DNA from: Dermatemys mawii
Lineage: Eukaryota > Chordata > Testudines > Dermatemydidae
Direction of reading: 5' to 3'
Length of the DNA: 64,000 nt
NCBI GenBank assembly: GCA_007922305.1
Contig: ML677365.1
Coordinates: 14,856,759 to 14,920,758 of the forward strand
The position numbers were made by a program, and so were the translations under genes. Positions within the stretch are counted from its first letter, which is position 1; each line of letters begins with the position of its first letter. Positions 36,360 to 48,189 of this stretch are shown piece after piece. The notes beneath the pieces were generated by a model. The model did not search any database. It was not told where the DNA came from and saw only the letters and a list, made by a program, of their open reading frames with translations.

Positions 36360-36609
36360 CGGGGCCGGCTCTACCTTTTCTGTTGCCCCAAGCAAGGGGG
36401 CAGCATTCTGGGAGCTGACAGGTTGGCCGGCCAGACCCACGGCTTCAGCAGCATGCCTGTGGCATGTTCAGCAGTCCCGTGACTTTGGCAGACCCGCCGC
36501 AGTTGTGCTGCTGAATCCGCGGCAGGGGCGGCCCTGTCAACAGCCAGAATGCCGCCCCGTCATTGCCTCAGGCACACGTTTGCTGCTTTGGTGCCTGGAG
36601 CCGGCCCTG
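36360..36609. mobile_element. hAT-like element with perfect 8-bp target duplication
   Basis: The 250-bp element runs from cggggccggctcta to ctggagccggccctg. It is flanked on both sides by tactttct (36352-36359 and 36610-36617). The interior has several gc-rich blocks (gacccgccgcag, gctgaatccgcggcag). It belongs to the same family as 5854-6081. The intact duplication suggests a relatively recent insertion. Confidence 0.9.
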
Positions 36610-36619
36610 TACTTTCTTC

Positions 36620-37440
36620 TCCCACTACAATTTGCCTATGAGAAATATCTGCACTTTCATTTTTAAAAATAGTTGTCTGCAAAGAGGACAGGATAGACTT
36701 TTCTGGCCTTACTGGATTCTAAAGCTTTTCAATACCTCTCACAAATTTAAGAGATATACAAGGTTTAATGTGTCAGTTTGGATTTCTTTGGACTAATAAT
36801 GACCCAAGATGTCTATTTTTCTTACAAACTGAAGGTGAAAACGTTTAACGTCTACAACATTTTATGTCTACGTCACACAGTTCCATTTGCTACATGGCAG
36901 AGCTGCCATTATAGAAACAAAATATACACTGGTCTGTGGCGTTAATAATTCGGTGGCAGGTTTAAGATACAACATCACAAACAATAATGGCTAGAAACAG
37001 GTGCTTTATCCCATTTCAGAACTGGGAATCTCTCTTTCCCAGTTCTATAAGTCTTTTACTCTTAGCTCTGGCTCACATGATATTAGTCTTTCAAATCATT
37101 TTATTATAATGTAAAGAAAAGTTATTTTAGATTAATTTTTGAGGTTTTTAAAAATTATTGCATGACCTTTACACATGGAACAGGCTGCAACTGGAATCTA
37201 GACTTAGTCAGTTTCACACTGCATGTGCTCAGATTAGAATCCACTCAACCTGAGACCCATATTAATTAGCCAGTCAGGTACATGTAAGCACTGGGCAAAC
37301 CAGAAAATAGGACAGATATACCGTCTTGATATATGGATAGAATTATACTGAATGGCCTACTTTCATTCTGTCTCAAAGTTAAATGATAACATAAATAAAA
37401 ACAGTTACAACAACATTTAGTTTTTCTATACTGCCTTTCT
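36620..37440. other. AT-rich intronic stretch with no supported gene
   Basis: No exon, RNA gene or transposon is visible here. Confidence 0.45.
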
Positions 37441-37444
37441 TCCT

Positions 37445-37565
37445 CTTCTTCCATATTACAAATGGAGAAACTGAGATGGAAAGATCACAGAGCCAGTGAG
37501 GACAAAACAAGGAACAGAGCCCAGTTCTCTGGATTCAGTCTCCAGTGCCCTAGGCATTGGGTCAA
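37445..37565 (+). repeat. MIR-like SINE fragment
   Basis: ttacaaatggagaaactgag, then gatcacagagccagtgagg and cagagcccagttctctgg, match the conserved MIR core in order. Confidence 0.7.
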
Positions 37566-38059
37566 AGTACCTTTAAAATGAGTTGGTTATCTCTTAATGA
37601 ATAACGATGATTTAACATAGCATTTAAGCATAAGTTTAAGTGTTTTACTGGGTGACATGATGAAAGTCCACAACACTGTGCTAATTAGCATACTTGTCAG
37701 AATTTGTAACAGAGAAGCCAAGAGTTGAAGAGGCATGAACCTGAATTACCCTTCTACAGGGTAGATTTGCTCCATCAAGAGCAGGGTTAATTCACCCTGG
37801 AAATGAAATACTAGGAAGTCTGCACTAGTGATGTCTGTGCCATACCTATTCTGTGTATGGATTGTAGGTGTCACAAAAATCTATGAGCTGTACTTATTCT
37901 CTTATTTTGCAACCTGGGTATTTGATATAGGGTTCCAAATTCACCAAGGGAAAAATAGGGTTGGTTGGTTGGTTTGACACAACACTCCAGTTGAGGCCTT
38001 CTCAGCATGGAAATTTTTGTCAGAAAATGTTTACATTTTGGGGAAGCTGTTCAAACGTC

Positions 38060-38352
38060 TAATATCTGATAAATTGTTTCAGGGGTGCTGGATTAATGGG
38101 ATGAGGACAGGCGTGATGGTCACCAGTTCCTGATAAATGCAATTGTCATGGCTTTCCAGTTTATCCTGTGGACTGAGCGTGACAAATAATTAAAAATACT
38201 TTTGCTAACATTTTGTTTAATGAATTACTTGATGATTACCTCTTCTGTTCATTCCCTCTGGGCACCTGGCATGTCCATGTAGGAAGACACGATACTGGGT
38301 TAGATGGACCTTTGGTCTGACCCAGTATAGCTGTTCTGATGTTCTTATTGTT
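38060..38352 (+). mobile_element. CR1 LINE 3' end
   Basis: The last 120 bp (ggcacctggcatgtccatgt, cgatactgggttagatggac, ctgacccagtatagctgttc) match the CR1 3' end at 27497-27781. The upstream part is more diverged. Confidence 0.75.
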
Positions 38353-38359
38353 TTTAAAG

Positions 38360-39900
38360 TTGAGAATATTCACTAATTATTCATATCATTCCATAAACTA
38401 TATGACTAATGAAAAATAGATGTATTGAATACATTATTTGAACAGTATCACAAAATTAATCAAATACATTATTCAAGGAGTATGACTTGACTGTATGTGC
38501 ATGTGTGTTTATACCATACCACATATATGACATATCCCCAGGTAATATCCATGTGATAGATTGTGGAACCATCTTATAAATGAATTTATCATGTATGTAT
38601 GACCACCACATTGCTCTCTGGCAAATATTAGTCTTAATTTATTTCCCTGGGGATTTACAACTTTCTGAACCCCTGAGTTGTTAGTAGGTGATCCCAGGCA
38701 TTCCCACTGTCATCACTGTTATCTAAATCAGTCTGCACAAGAAACATTTCTTTGTTGTTCTACAAATGCAGATACCCCACAAAATTACACCCATGTGAGG
38801 ATGGACAAAACTCAGGTTTGGACTAAACTTTTCTATACATGAACATGTCTCAGGAGCTATACTGTATGAGAAATTAGAGATTTCTAGCTTCAAAATAGAA
38901 CCTTACTCTTGCTTCCTCTTCTACAAGGTTCTGAAATGATGGAGTTTAAAACTGTATTTTTTCCCCTATAAAAGAGATATAAATTATTTTATAGGTTTTT
39001 ACAAAATCTGAGTCCAGTATAGTTAGATTAACAGTAACTCAGGGGCCTGCCTTTACAGGGACACAAAAATATACTCAAATTCAATCTTTCAAAACATTCC
39101 TAAAATAGTTTTCTGTAACATAGGTGGCATATATGAAATGCACAATGGGTTTGTGGGGGGCATAAAGTTTTTATTTGCATTTACTTGGGGTGCCTGCATA
39201 ACTCACTCATGGTTCTGCCAGTTGTGAGTAATGGGGACATTGCAAACAAGTGCCAAGAAAAAGTTTATAGCACACCATCACGCATTTCTCTTTCTCTCTG
39301 TGTATATATTATACACACACACAAATATGAACTGTACCTCTACTAGAAAGATTTAATGAAAACAGCACTCTTTTGTAAAATGTAATTTAAATGCTAGTTT
39401 TCTTTTCCAACAATCCCTGATTTAGGAAAGAGTACAGTAAATGGTTGTACAGAGAAAACAGAAGCTAAGTGGCTTCCTTCAATAAACTTTACATTGTTCT
39501 TCTATTTGGAAGATACATGCATGTCTTTCAGACAAAACTATTAGCAGGTGGTCAGAATACGTCAAAGAAATTTGCCTGAATATCAATCATACCATCTGAC
39601 TGCAGCAGTTTAACAAATGTGGTACAAAGCTCCCGATGCTATATTTTATGGCAGTAAATAATGTAGTTCATGGCAATTTGCCTTCAAAAAAAGTGTGGTA
39701 GATCCCAGAAATAAAAATAATTTGAAAAACCACCATGTTAACACATTGGAATGATGGTGTTAATCATGAATGATGGAATCATGAGTTCTGAATATGACAG
39801 GTCTTCCCAAAGAAGAGGTACTACAAACTTTATATCACAGTACCATCACCTATTTTATTTAAGCCATATACTGGTTTTATTTCGGTATTTTTTTTTTGCA
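38360..39900. other. AT-rich intronic stretch with no supported gene
   Basis: Contains a short tatata/acacac tract near 39301-39327. No gene or clear transposon is visible. Confidence 0.45.
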
Positions 39901-39904
39901 TTTA

Positions 39905-39990
39905 TGCTGGGATTTTCAAGAGAATTTATGGCCATTAGGCACAGGAAGTAGGGTGCCTAACTCATTTATACTCCTTTGGAAATCCCACCC
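39905..39990. repeat. Fold-back repeat of the gggattttcaa family
   Basis: gggattttcaagag at the left is mirrored by ctttggaaatccc at the right, with a gtgcctaactca centre. It is the clearest short copy of the family at 528-618, 6298-6425 and 23140-23260. Confidence 0.6.
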
Positions 39991-40239
39991 TTTACTTTTA
40001 GACACTAAGAACTAGAGCAGTTTGAATAACTGATTTTTCAGTTAGCTCATAGTTCTAAAAAATGGAAAAAAACTTTTCCTTTTGGGTCAACCTGCAACTA
40101 AAACATTTTGGAATTTTTGGCAAATAGAAAATTCAGAAAACAAATCATTTTGGGTTGATTAAAATGATTTGTTCCAATTTCAGTCATTTTTAAACTTTTT
40201 ATTTAAAAACTTGGAAATGAAGAATTAGATCCACAAAAC

Positions 40240-40760
40240 TCAAGAGGGGGAGCAAGAAGTGGTGCTGATTCTGCTCCCTTATCCAGTGAATAGGGCATTC
40301 ACTCAGGATATTGGAGAGACTGGTTTGAATCCCTGTCTGGAGCAAGAGCTTGAACATAGGTCTCCTACATCCAGGTTGGTGACCTAATCGCAAAATTATT
40401 GACTATTCTGGAGTGTGATTTTCTCAATCACTTCTCTTCAAGCTGTTTCACTTTCTAATGATAAATAATTAAATATTATTTAGGCCAGAGAGAGAGAATG
40501 ACTTGCTGGTGATGATGGCACTCCCTTGAGAAGGTGGACAACAGAGTTCTAGACCCTGCTCCAAGCAATACTTAATAATTTATACGAAGCAGAACCACTC
40601 AAACAGCAGAGATTGAGAAAGGCCCACCCAGAATAACTACAGCTTGGTGATCAGGCCAATTACCTGAGATGTAGGAGACCGGTGTGCAAGTCCTTGCTCC
40701 AGAGCAGGGAATCAAACCTAGATCTCCCATGTCCCAGGTGAGTGATCTAGCCTCCCTTTA
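40240..40760. repeat. tRNA-derived SINE-like repeats, two copies in inverted orientation
   Basis: On the plus strand, ccagtgaatagggcattcac and actggtttgaatccctgt resemble A and B boxes of a tRNA-derived promoter. Near 40700-40755 the minus strand shows ctagatcactcacctggga and ctaggtttgattccctgc, a second copy. Both are diverged and neither folds as a functional tRNA gene. Confidence 0.55.
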
Positions 40761-40818
40761 ATAACCTGTTAGGTGTGCGTGCACGTGCACTGTCAGAGTT
40801 TTGCAATCAGTGCCTAAT

Positions 40819-41067
40819 GGTTTGTCCACACTGCAATTTTAAACCTGTGGCTGGCCTGGGCCAGCTGACTCTGGCTCATGGGGCTTGGGCGAAGGAGCTG
40901 TTTAATTGCAGTATAGACATTAGGTCTGGGACCCTCCAGCCTCATAGGGTCCTAGAGCCTATGAACCAGCCTGAGCCCAAACATTTACATTGTAATTAAA
41001 TAGTCCCTTATCCCCATCCCTGCAAGGCTGAGTCAGCTGTGGTTTTTTAACTGCACTATAGACATAT
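40819..41067. mobile_element. hAT-like non-autonomous element
   Basis: The left end ggtttgtccacactgcaatt and the right end actgcactatagacatatt are inverted counterparts. A second gcagtatagacattagg lies inside at about 40908, so an internal duplication or nested copy is possible. Confidence 0.6.
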
Positions 41068-41099
41068 TCAATCTCCTTGTGAATCTAGCCTGACAATGC

Positions 41100-41260
41100 T
41101 GAAACAGCTCACTTCGATGTTTCAAAAATTTTCTTTTTATTTCACCAAAATAATTAGCCAAAATCAGCATAAATTTGTGTAATGTTTTGATCAACCTGAA
41201 TCTCCATTTTCGGTGAGAAAAAGATTTTGTCTGAAATTTTTTCCCAGCTCTACGAAGAAC
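41100..41260. repeat. Dispersed repeat with tttttcccagctct end
   Basis: tttcaccaaaataattagcc, ttttgatcaacctgaatctc and ctgaaattttttcccagctc match the family at 40020-40200 and 32740-33080. The repeat class is unknown to me. Confidence 0.4.
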
Positions 41261-41984
41261 CTGATTCTTCTTCATGAAAGCTAATGAAACTTTTAACATT
41301 AACTTTAGTGGAGCAGAATCAGATCCTATGTTCTGCCCTGACACAACCTTCCCCTCCCCCTACAGGGTAAGAAGGTTGATGGCACCAGCAGTGGAAAAGA
41401 CAGCTCAGAAAGAAGTGGAAGAGTGCATTCCTGGAAATGTAAGTCTGGGTTCTTCCGCCTCCAAGGGCTCTCTGCCTCCCATTCTCCTGCCAGGAGGAAG
41501 CTGGGAATTCATGGCCCCAGTGGCTCCCCAATACTTCACCTTAAACCTCTTCCCTCATTAAGTCAATGGTAGTGGTACATGAGTATCCGAGTCTGTTTTA
41601 GATCTAAATAATGCATTGATATAATTTGATATGAAGAGATGAAGAATAATATCAATTTATAAAGGGTTTGAATTTTATCACTTCATCCCTTTTGGCCTAT
41701 CTTTCCTCAAACAGTTCAGCCATTAATCTGACACAGGCAGAGAGTTATTAAATTTCTCGTTTGCTTTCCTCTCATCAACCACATCTCTATAGATGGCATT
41801 TGGTTTTGAAACTATATTGATGAACTATTATTTACTGGCAGAAGTCATCAAAAATTCTAAATAAGCCATTTTTAATTATTATGGTTTTTAAAATGCAGAC
41901 TTTAAAAGAAGCCAAACAAGGCAGCAAAATTACCCTGTTTATTGATTGCTCTATGTTTGCACTAACTACTACAATGTGCTCACC

Positions 41985-42712
41985 GCAGCCACCATGGGAG
42001 GGAGAGGAAGAAAATGGAAGTTGCCCCTTTAAGGGCCCCCTTACATCAGGGATAAAGGGCGGGAGAGGGAAGTTTACAAGAATGGACAGGAAGGGCACGA
42101 AGCAGCTGAGTCCAGCCCTTCCTGCTGACTGGAAGAACTTGGGGGTATTTATACTCTATGTAGCCCTGAAAAAAACCTTTTTTATTAGGACTGGGCAGGC
42201 AGCAGTCACCCTGAAATTTGCAAAAGGACTGGGTTTCCTCATGACCTGCTGTAGACATTATGCCAATCACCCTTTTCCTTGGGGTCTGGGAAGGAATTTT
42301 TCCCTCACTGCCAGTTTGGACAAGATGAGATGGTTTATTTGCCCTCCTCAAAGAAGGTCTAGGCCCAGGGGAATGAAATAGGGGAGTTAGATTATAATAC
42401 CACAACTTACTGTCTAAAACTTGTGGCAGATGTCCAGTGCAAGTGCTTATTACAGAAAGGCTATGGTTAGCAGATAAAATGGACTGGAAAAGGATTTGAA
42501 GGAAAATATCCCTTAAGAAAGCTGAGGGAGGTTTGGGACTCTTAAGCATCTGGTACAGTGTTGAGCCAACTCTCCTCTTCTTTTTAGCCCCCTTTAAGGG
42601 AGCTGAGGAAGGAGGGCTTAGGGTTCCTACACCTGGAACTTTGAGAAGCTGACTTCACTCTCCTTTTACAGCCCCCTTTTATCCCTCATGAGGGGAGGGC
42701 AGCAGGATGTAA
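41985..42712 (+). repeat. Unclassified repeat of about 700 bp, copy 2
   Basis: This aligns with the reverse complement of 8360-9045 over most of its length. It contains an internal duplication: tttagccccctttaaggg (about 42585) and ttacagccccctttta (about 42668) start two similar stretches. The 166- and 167-codon frames on opposite strands are not preserved in the other copy. It ends directly beside the CR1 at 42715. Confidence 0.6.
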
Positions 42713-42714
42713 AA

Positions 42715-43745
42715 CTGTAATTAGGCAGGCCAAAAAAGAATTTGAAGAGCAACTAGCAAAAGACACAAAAGCTAACAGCTAAAATATTTTTAAGTACATT
42801 TGAAGCAAAAAGCCTGCCAAACAATCAGCAGGGCAACTGGACAATGAAGATGCTAAAGGAACACTCAAGGAAGACAAGGAGAAGTTAAATGAAATTCTCT
42901 GCATTGCTCTTCACTGCAGAGAATGTAAGGGAGATTCCCACACCTGAACCATTCTTTTTAGCTGACAAATCTCAGGAACTGTCCCAGACTGCAATAGAGG
43001 TGGATGTGGAACAACTGGATAAATTAAACAGTAATAAGTCACCAGTACCAGATGGTATTCACCAAAGAGTTTTGAAGGAACTTAAATATGAAACTGAAGA
43101 ACTATTAAGTGTGATATGTAGATGCAAATCTGCCTCTGTGGTATATGATTGGAGGACAGCTAATGTGATTTCCAATTTTTAAAAAGAGTTCCAGAGGCAA
43201 TCCAGGCACTACAGGGTGGTAAGCTTAATTTCAGTACCCGAAAAATTGGTTGAAACTGTAGTAAACAACAGAATTATCAGACAGATAGATGAACAAAATA
43301 TGTTGGCGAAGAGAGTTAACATGACTTTTGTAAAGGGAAATCATAACTCAATGATCTCATAGAATTATTTGAGGGGGTCAACAAGCCGTAGACAAGAGTG
43401 ATCCAGTTGATATACTGTACGTGGACTTTCTGAATCCCCTTGCCAAGGTTCCTCACCAAAGGCTCTTAAGCAAACCAAGTAGCCATGGGTTAAGAGGGAA
43501 GGTTCTCTGATAGATCAGTATCTGGTTTAAAAGATTGAAAACAAAGGGTAGGAATAAATGGTCAGTTTTCACAGTGGAAAGACGTAAGTAGCAGGTCTCC
43601 CAAAGATCTGTACTGGGACCAGTGCTGTTCAGCATATTCATAAATGATTTGGAAAAAGGCAGAAACAGAAACATCACAAAGTTTTCCAATGATACAAGAT
43701 TATGAAAGATAGTTAAGTCCAAAGCTGATTGAGAAGCGTTACAAA
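42715..43745 (+). mobile_element. CR1 LINE fragment, 5' part of a split copy
   Basis: A 97-codon remnant at 42889-43182 includes IEVDVEQLDKLNSNKSPVPD and GIHQRVLKELKYE, typical of the N-terminal part of CR1 reverse transcriptase. Further RT sequence follows with stops (ctgtactgggaccagtgctg, catattcataaatgatttgg). The copy is interrupted at 43746 and resumes at 44667. Confidence 0.9.
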
Positions 43746-44666
43746 GGGCTAGTCTACACCAGGGGTCTCCAAACTTTTTTGATCGCGCACCCCTAGCAGA
43801 AAAAAGAAATTGAGCAAGCACCCGTACGGGGAATGCCCCGCCCTAGCCCCATCCCCACCCCCTTCCTCCCACTTCCCACCCCCGACTGCCCCCATCAGAA
43901 CTCCCCGCTACTTGTCCCCTGACTGCTCCCTCCTCGGACCCCTGCCCTCCAGGACCCCACCCCCATCTAAGCCTCCCTGCTCCTTGTCCCCTGACTGCTC
44001 CTTCCTTGTCCCCTGACTGCCCTAACTGCCCCCTTGGGGCTGGTCCCACCGCAGCACCTGGCTCCTAGGGCCAGGGCCACTGCAGCGCCCGGCTCCTCCA
44101 GCCGGGGCTGTCGCCGAGGCGCATGGCTTCTGGGGACGGTCCCGCCGCGGCACCCGGCTCCTCCTGCCGCCGGAGCTGCCCAGCTCTTCTTGTCGAGGAC
44201 CCGCGGGGGCTCCCCGGCTCCTCCTGCTGCCGGGCTCCTCCCTGCCACTGGGGCCGCCATGGTGCCCTGGAGGTAGGGGGAGCTGGGAGCCTGTCAGCAC
44301 AGCCCGAAGACCTCTGGCCAGAACAGCACGGCTCCTCCTGCCGCCGGGGCTGCCCAGCTCCTCCTCAGTCCCCCATGGGTGGTCTTGCGTGCACCCTACT
44401 TTGCCGACCACCAATCTACACTGGTAATGCTAAAGTGCTGTAGTGGCAGCGCTTTAATGTGCCTTGTGCAGTTGCGGCACAGCCTTGGGAGAGAGCTCTC
44501 CTAGCGCTCTAAAAAAACACCTCAATGAGGGGCGTAGCTCCCAGCGCTGGGACACAGTTTACACTGGCACTTTACAGTGTTGAAACTTGCTGTGCTCAGG
44601 GGATGTTTTTTCACACCCGGGAATGAGAAAGTTACAGCACTGTTAATTGCCAGTATAGACAAGCCC
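43746..44666. mobile_element. hAT-like element inserted into CR1
   Basis: Ends gggctagtctacac and cagtatagacaagccc form imperfect inverted repeats. The body from 44422 (gctaaagtgctgtagtggca, cctagcgctctaaa) is like other gtctacac elements. A second element interrupts its left end at 43760-44413. Confidence 0.8.
43760..44413. mobile_element. Second hAT-like element nested in the left terminal repeat
   Basis: The 654-bp insert starts caggggtctccaaacttttt and ends gccgaccacca. It is flanked by gtctacac (43752-43759) and atctacac (44414-44421), an 8-bp duplication matching at 7 positions. The centre is very GC-rich and CpG-bearing, giving long empty frames on both strands. It resembles the element at 62085-62861 at its left end. 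Confidence 0.8.
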
Positions 44667-45602
44667 AAAGTGATCTCACAAAACAGGTCAATTGGCGACA
44701 AAATGGCAGATGAAAGTCAATGTCGATACATAGAAAGTAAGGCACTTTGGAAAACATAATTCCAACTACACATCCAAAATGATGGGTTCTAAATTAACTG
44801 TTACCACTCAAGAAAGAGATCTTGGAGTGATCCTGGATAGTTCTCTGAAAACATCTGCTCACTGTGCAGCAGGTTTCAAAAAAGAATGATAGCAACCACT
44901 AGGAAGGGGACAGATAATATCACAATGCAGCTATATAAATCCATGGTATGCCTGCACATTGAATGGTATGTGCAGTTCTGGTCGCCGCAACTCCAAAAAG
45001 ATTTATTAGAATTGGAAAAAGTACAGAGAAGGACAACACAAATGATTAGGGATATGGAACAGCTTTCATATGAGAAGAGAGAAAAAAGACTGTGACTGTT
45101 CAGCTTAGAAAAGAGATGACTAAGGGGGGATATGATAAAGGTCTATAAAATCATGAATGGGGTAGAGAAAGTAAATAAAGAAATATTATTTACCCCTTCA
45201 CATAACACAAGAATCAGGGGTCACTCAATGAAATTAAAAGGCAACAAGTTTAAAACAAACATTAGAAAGTACTTCTTCACACAATGCACAGTGGAACTTA
45301 TTCCCAGGGGATGTTGTGAAGGCCAAAAATATAGTTGGGTTTTAAAAAAAATTGGATAAGTTTATGGAGGATAGGTCCATCAATGGTTGTTAGCCAAATG
45401 ATCAGGGGCATTACCCCTTGCTCTGGATATCTCTAAACCGCTGACTACCAGAAGGGGAATGACAGGGGATTTATCAATCAATAATTGCCCTGTTCTGTTC
45501 ATTCCATGTGAAGCCTCTGGCACCAGCCACTGTTGAAAGATAGGATATTGGGCTAGATGGTCCATTAGTATGACCGAGTATGGCCATTCTTATGTTCTTA
45601 TC
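44667..45602 (+). mobile_element. CR1 LINE fragment, 3' part of the split copy
   Basis: Starts aaagtgatctcacaaaacag, the direct continuation of the CR1 at 43745. Remnants of the end of ORF2 include LYKSMVCLHIEWYVQFWSPQ, LELEKVQRRTTQMIRDMEQL and [20 protein letters not shown]. The 3' end reads gagtatggccattcttatgt. Confidence 0.9.
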
Positions 45603-46309
45603 CTGTAAATGGTTCCAGCAACCAGGCATGGCTAGGACCCACTTGGGCATTATAAGAAGTACCATCTGCAAGTATATCAGGTAGTATACAATAAATATAC
45701 AGGGAGATCGTCATCAGTCTTTCAGCAAAAGTTCTGAGGCAGCAAGTGTTTCTCGCAAAGAGATAAGGATAGCAACAGATGGGAAGAGGAGAGGAAAGGA
45801 AAATGGGAATTGAAATTAGAAATTAGAGAAGAGAAAAAAAGGTTGGAGATTCAGAGCCAGGGAACCCTCTACTTCCTTATGTTCTCACTCTACCATATTC
45901 TCTTAGTCATCCAATCTTCCTTTCTTTTCTTTACTGTTTCTTCCTTGTAATAATCTCTTTTACAGACAGCCATTTAAATGCTCGTTAGGTGCTATTTTGC
46001 ACAGTAACTATTCATTACAGCTGGGTAAAATGTATTTTTTCTTTATGAAACTATTTGAAAATTAAATGTGTTATATGAAATTTGGTGAGAAACGAAATAG
46101 TGATATCACCCAGAACCCTCATCTGATCAATAATCTCCCCAAGGTGTAGACCTGGAAACAATTTCTTTGGGCAGTCTTGCTTCACCTATATGGGTCCTGA
46201 TTTGACCACATTTTGGTCCCTAATATCCTAGTAGGCTAATGGAATGTCTCACGGCATTCTTGCCCCACTGGTGGCTGGTAGAAGGCAGAATTGTAATGCC
46301 GCTTACAGT

Positions 46310-47045
46310 TAGAACATAAGATTGCCCATAGTGGGTCAAACCAATGGTACATCTAGCCCAGAATCCTGTTTTCTGACAGTGGCCGGTACCAGATGCTTCA
46401 GAGGGAATGAATGGAACAAGCAATTTATTAAGTGGTCCAGTCCCAGCATGTGGCAGTCAGAAGTTTAGGGATATCCAGAGCATGGGGTTGCATCTCTGAC
46501 CATCTTTACTAATAGATATTGATGGACCTATTCTCCATGAATTTATCTAATTTTTTTTTTAACCCATCATACTTTTAGCCTTCACAACATCCACTGGAAA
46601 CAAGCTCCACAGGTTGACTGTGTATAAAGAAGAACTTCCTTATATTTGTTTTAAACCCGATGCCTATTAATTTCATTCGGTAACCCCTGGTTCTTGTGTT
46701 ATGTGAAGAGGTGAATAACACTTCCTTATTCATCTTCTCCACAACATTCATGATTTTATAGACCTCCGTCTTAGTCGCCTCTTTTTCAAGATGAAAAGTC
46801 TCATCTTATTAATCTTTCCTCATATGGAAGCTGTTCCATACCCATAGTCATTTCTGTGGCCCTTCTCTGTACTTTTTTCAATTGTAACATATCTTTCTGG
46901 GGGGATGTAGCAACCAGAACTGTGTGCAATATTCAATGTATGGACATACCATGGATTTATATAGCAGCATTGTGACATTTTCTGTCTTATTTTCTCTCCC
47001 TTTCCTAATGGCTCATAGGCAGATAAATAAATTTTCAATCAAAAA
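46310..47045 (-). mobile_element. CR1 LINE 3' region (antisense)
   Basis: The plus strand starts agaacataagattgcccata and continues gtgggtcaaaccaatggtac, the antisense of a CR1 3' end. Later blocks (ccttcacaacatccactgga, cataccatggatttatatag) are antisense of the end of ORF2 and the 3' untranslated region. Confidence 0.85.
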
Positions 47046-47049
47046 AGCA

Positions 47050-48187
47050 ACTCTTCATTGTTATAAACACTTCACATGAATAACAGCAAATGTTACATTT
47101 ACAGAAAAGCCAACAATTGGCCACCTTCATCTAGAAAAAGGAAACTCTCATAATATCTTACTGCTTAGTTGAGGGAGAGCCTAAAATATATTATTTCCTA
47201 AGTTAGCATTTATTAGGGTTATACAAAAAATTCTGATACAATAGGTATTTTATGAATTATGTCTGAAATTCTGCTATTTAGCTTAGGGGAAATTATTTTT
47301 CAAATACCTGTGTGAAGTCAAATACTTAAGAGGAAGCATCGTACCCACTCTGTACCATGACTGGACTAATCCCTTCTACTCCATTTTCGGTGATTATGTC
47401 TGACAGTGGTCCACCATCGATTCAGGCGGAGAAGAAATTATAAGAATGATCTGCTCCTTCTTCATCCCTCCCCCATAGCAGGTACTACTTCTTTCCTTTT
47501 TCTTTCAGTGAGTTGAAGTCAAACCTTCCCACCACCAATCCCCATCCTGAATTTTAAAGACCCTGCTGGGGAAATGGTATGTAGTAGATAGGTATGTCAT
47601 GAAGTTGCTGATTTGCAATTTAAAAAGATAGTTATAAAAGTTTGCTAAAAGTTTTCTCAGTTTAATGATTTTACTCATCTTGCTCTCTGTTTTATTTGAT
47701 ACTATTAAAACATCATCTGGAAGACTACTGTAATTTTTGTAGAGTTCATGATCAAAATACCATGTGTTTTGAAAGTATTGCTTCTAATTTTAGCAGAGGA
47801 GTAATATGGGGAAATATAATGGTTTTCAGCCATAAAAATACCCTTTATGAAAAAAACATGACTTACAAGACATTGCTTATCATATTGGCTCAGAAACTCC
47901 TGATACATTACAGTACTATGACAGTCCCTATTATTTTTTTTTTGGCTGAGAAAACAATATTGAGTAAAATAAGAACTGGGTTTTTGAAGGTCAAACCTTA
48001 ATTCATTTCAATCATTTTCTATTCTTAAATTAGGTTCAAGTTGGAATATAAACTTTACTTGTTTATTCTTTAAATTAATATGTCTTATCTAGTCTATCAG
48101 CTCTTTTTTGTTTGATCATCCCTGAAACTTTGAAGAAGCCTGTTTGTTATGGCAGTTGTTAACACCCTCCTGACTTTAAATGGTCTT
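47050..48187. other. AT-rich intron flank with no supported gene
   Basis: This lies just downstream of the 48190-48892 exon in transcript sense. Chance frames of 67 and 101 codons are T-rich. No named repeat is visible. Confidence 0.5.
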
Positions 48188-48189
48188 AC

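Larger units (their letters stand above)
28652..48189 (-). other. VPS13B: VPS13B intron between the first and second visible exons
   Basis: The intron is bounded by gtaag at 48189 and cag at 28652. It is 19.5 kb long and AT-rich. It holds CR1 fragments, hAT-like elements, MIR and tRNA-derived repeats. The codon split (G|AT) shows that the two exons join directly without a missing exon in the frame. Confidence 0.9.

Noticed and set aside
41881..42549. Open frames of 166 and 167 codons on opposite strands
   Set aside because: They fall in the 700-bp repeat, which has a second copy at 8360-9045 where neither frame is kept.
44022..44414. Minus-strand frame of 130 codons, Gly/Arg/Ala-rich
   Set aside because: It is inside the CpG-rich nested element; frames are open on both strands because of high GC.
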